From: an uncultured Flavobacteriales bacterium
GTDB taxonomy: Bacteria; Bacteroidota; Bacteroidia; CAIKAF01
Assembly (NCBI GenBank): GCA_937925455.1
Contig: CALEWF010000115.1
Span: forward strand, 1 to 15,667
Direction of reading: 5' to 3'
Length of the DNA stretch: 15,667 nt
Shown: piece after piece, positions 15,394-15,667 of the stretch
Layout: each line of letters opens with the position of its first letter
How positions within the stretch are numbered: the first letter of the stretch is position 1
Translations under genes and position numbers: made by a program
Notes under the pieces: generated by a model
What the model was told of the DNA's origin: nothing
What the model saw: only the letters and a program-made list of their open reading frames with translations
The model's database searches: none

Positions 15394-15647
15394 TTATCAT
15401 TAGAATTGTTTTATAGGGGGCAGTCGCGTGTTCCTTCGCCACGTAGGGGTCGGATTCACCCGCTGCCCTAATCTGCTGCGGATGGAAGTGGAAAGCCCGC
15501 AGGGGCGAAGCCCACAGTGCACGGGGTAGCGGGGCTGAGGGCACGAGGACACCGCTACCCCGATGCAATGTGTGGCTGAGCCCCGAGGACTTGCAACGGA
15601 CAGCCGCTTAAGCAGCCTGTTATCATTACCTATTGACAATTTTGGGT
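15387..15647 (-). repeat. GC-rich MITE-like repeat, copy 3 (complete, inverted)
   Basis: A complete unit of about 261 bp in the opposite orientation to copies 1 and 2. Its ends are ACCCAAATTATCATTAG (from 15387) and, reverse-complemented from 15647, ACCCAAAATTGTCAATAGG, which are imperfect terminal inverted repeats. The core (about 15410-15618) has the same order of blocks as copy 2: a quasi-palindrome around CTTAAG, the 11-bp hairpin (15522-15562), and the GCCC/GGGC tracts. It differs from copy 2 mainly at the end nearest the peroxiredoxin gene. Flanks show no clear target-site duplication. Short open frames through it are not shared with copy 2. It lies upstream of the peroxiredoxin promoter region. 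Confidence 0.8.
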
Positions 15648-15667
15648 AAAAAAAACCCTTTATGGGT
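15648..15667 (-). terminator. Probable intrinsic terminator, cut by the window edge
   Basis: On the minus strand ACCC pairs with GGGT around the loop ATAAA and is followed directly by a run of T (eight A on the plus strand, 15648-15655). Only four stem pairs are visible; the stem may continue past the edge. It would end a minus-strand gene lying beyond the window and abuts the end of repeat copy 3. Confidence 0.4.

Noticed and set aside
15377..15639. Open reading frames through repeat copies 1 and 3
   Set aside because: The frames differ between copies, are rich in Arg/Pro/Gly as expected from GC-rich non-coding DNA, and are broken in copy 2.
1..15667. The three GC-rich repeats as a CRISPR array or tandem repeat
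   Set aside because: Units are about 260-280 bp, kilobases apart and in both orientations, with no short direct repeats and spacers and no cas-like gene.

Overview
The window looks like a chromosomal segment of a member of the Bacteroidota, probably an environmental Flavobacteriia/Sphingobacteriia-like lineage. The evidence is two very large secreted proteins ending in type B sorting domains of the type IX secretion system (T9SS), proteins of the DUF6089 type, AT-rich DNA with few Shine-Dalgarno sites, and several matches to the Bacteroidota -7 promoter motif TANNTTTG. No phage, plasmid, CRISPR or RNA gene was seen.

Layout. Positions 1-162 hold the right part of a GC-rich repeat element (copy 1). 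Positions 218-4569 (minus strand) encode two T9SS cargo proteins, one a choice-of-anchor L/Calx-beta/PKD protein and the other a PKD-repeat protein; they share one base (TAATG) and form an operon with a candidate promoter at 4599-4629. Divergent from them, 4721-6570 (plus strand) encodes an M20 dipeptidase coupled through GTGA to a small LEA-like lipoprotein. A complete copy of the repeat (copy 2, 6580-6858) fills the convergent gap that follows.

Positions 6861-14583 (minus strand) form an envelope-biogenesis cluster. In order of transcription it runs nadK, two tandem DUF6089-like outer-membrane proteins, uppS, bamA, an OmpH/Skp chaperone and murI. The products make undecaprenyl diphosphate and D-glutamate for peptidoglycan, and fold and insert outer-membrane proteins. 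A strong hairpin terminator (14609-14639) separates this cluster from an upstream 2-Cys peroxiredoxin gene (14651-15280). The window ends in a third copy of the repeat, in inverted orientation (15387-15647), and a probable terminator cut by the window edge.

Most genes are conventional. The least ordinary feature is the repeat family. It has a GC-rich, hairpin-dense core of about 205 bp in AT-rich DNA, bounded by imperfect terminal inverted repeats (consensus about ACCCAAAATTGTCAATAGG), with no credible coding content. It looks like a non-autonomous, MITE-like mobile element or a structured intergenic repeat. Other points worth a look are a perfect 13-bp inverted repeat around the peroxiredoxin promoter region and the tandem DUF6089 paralogues between nadK and uppS.
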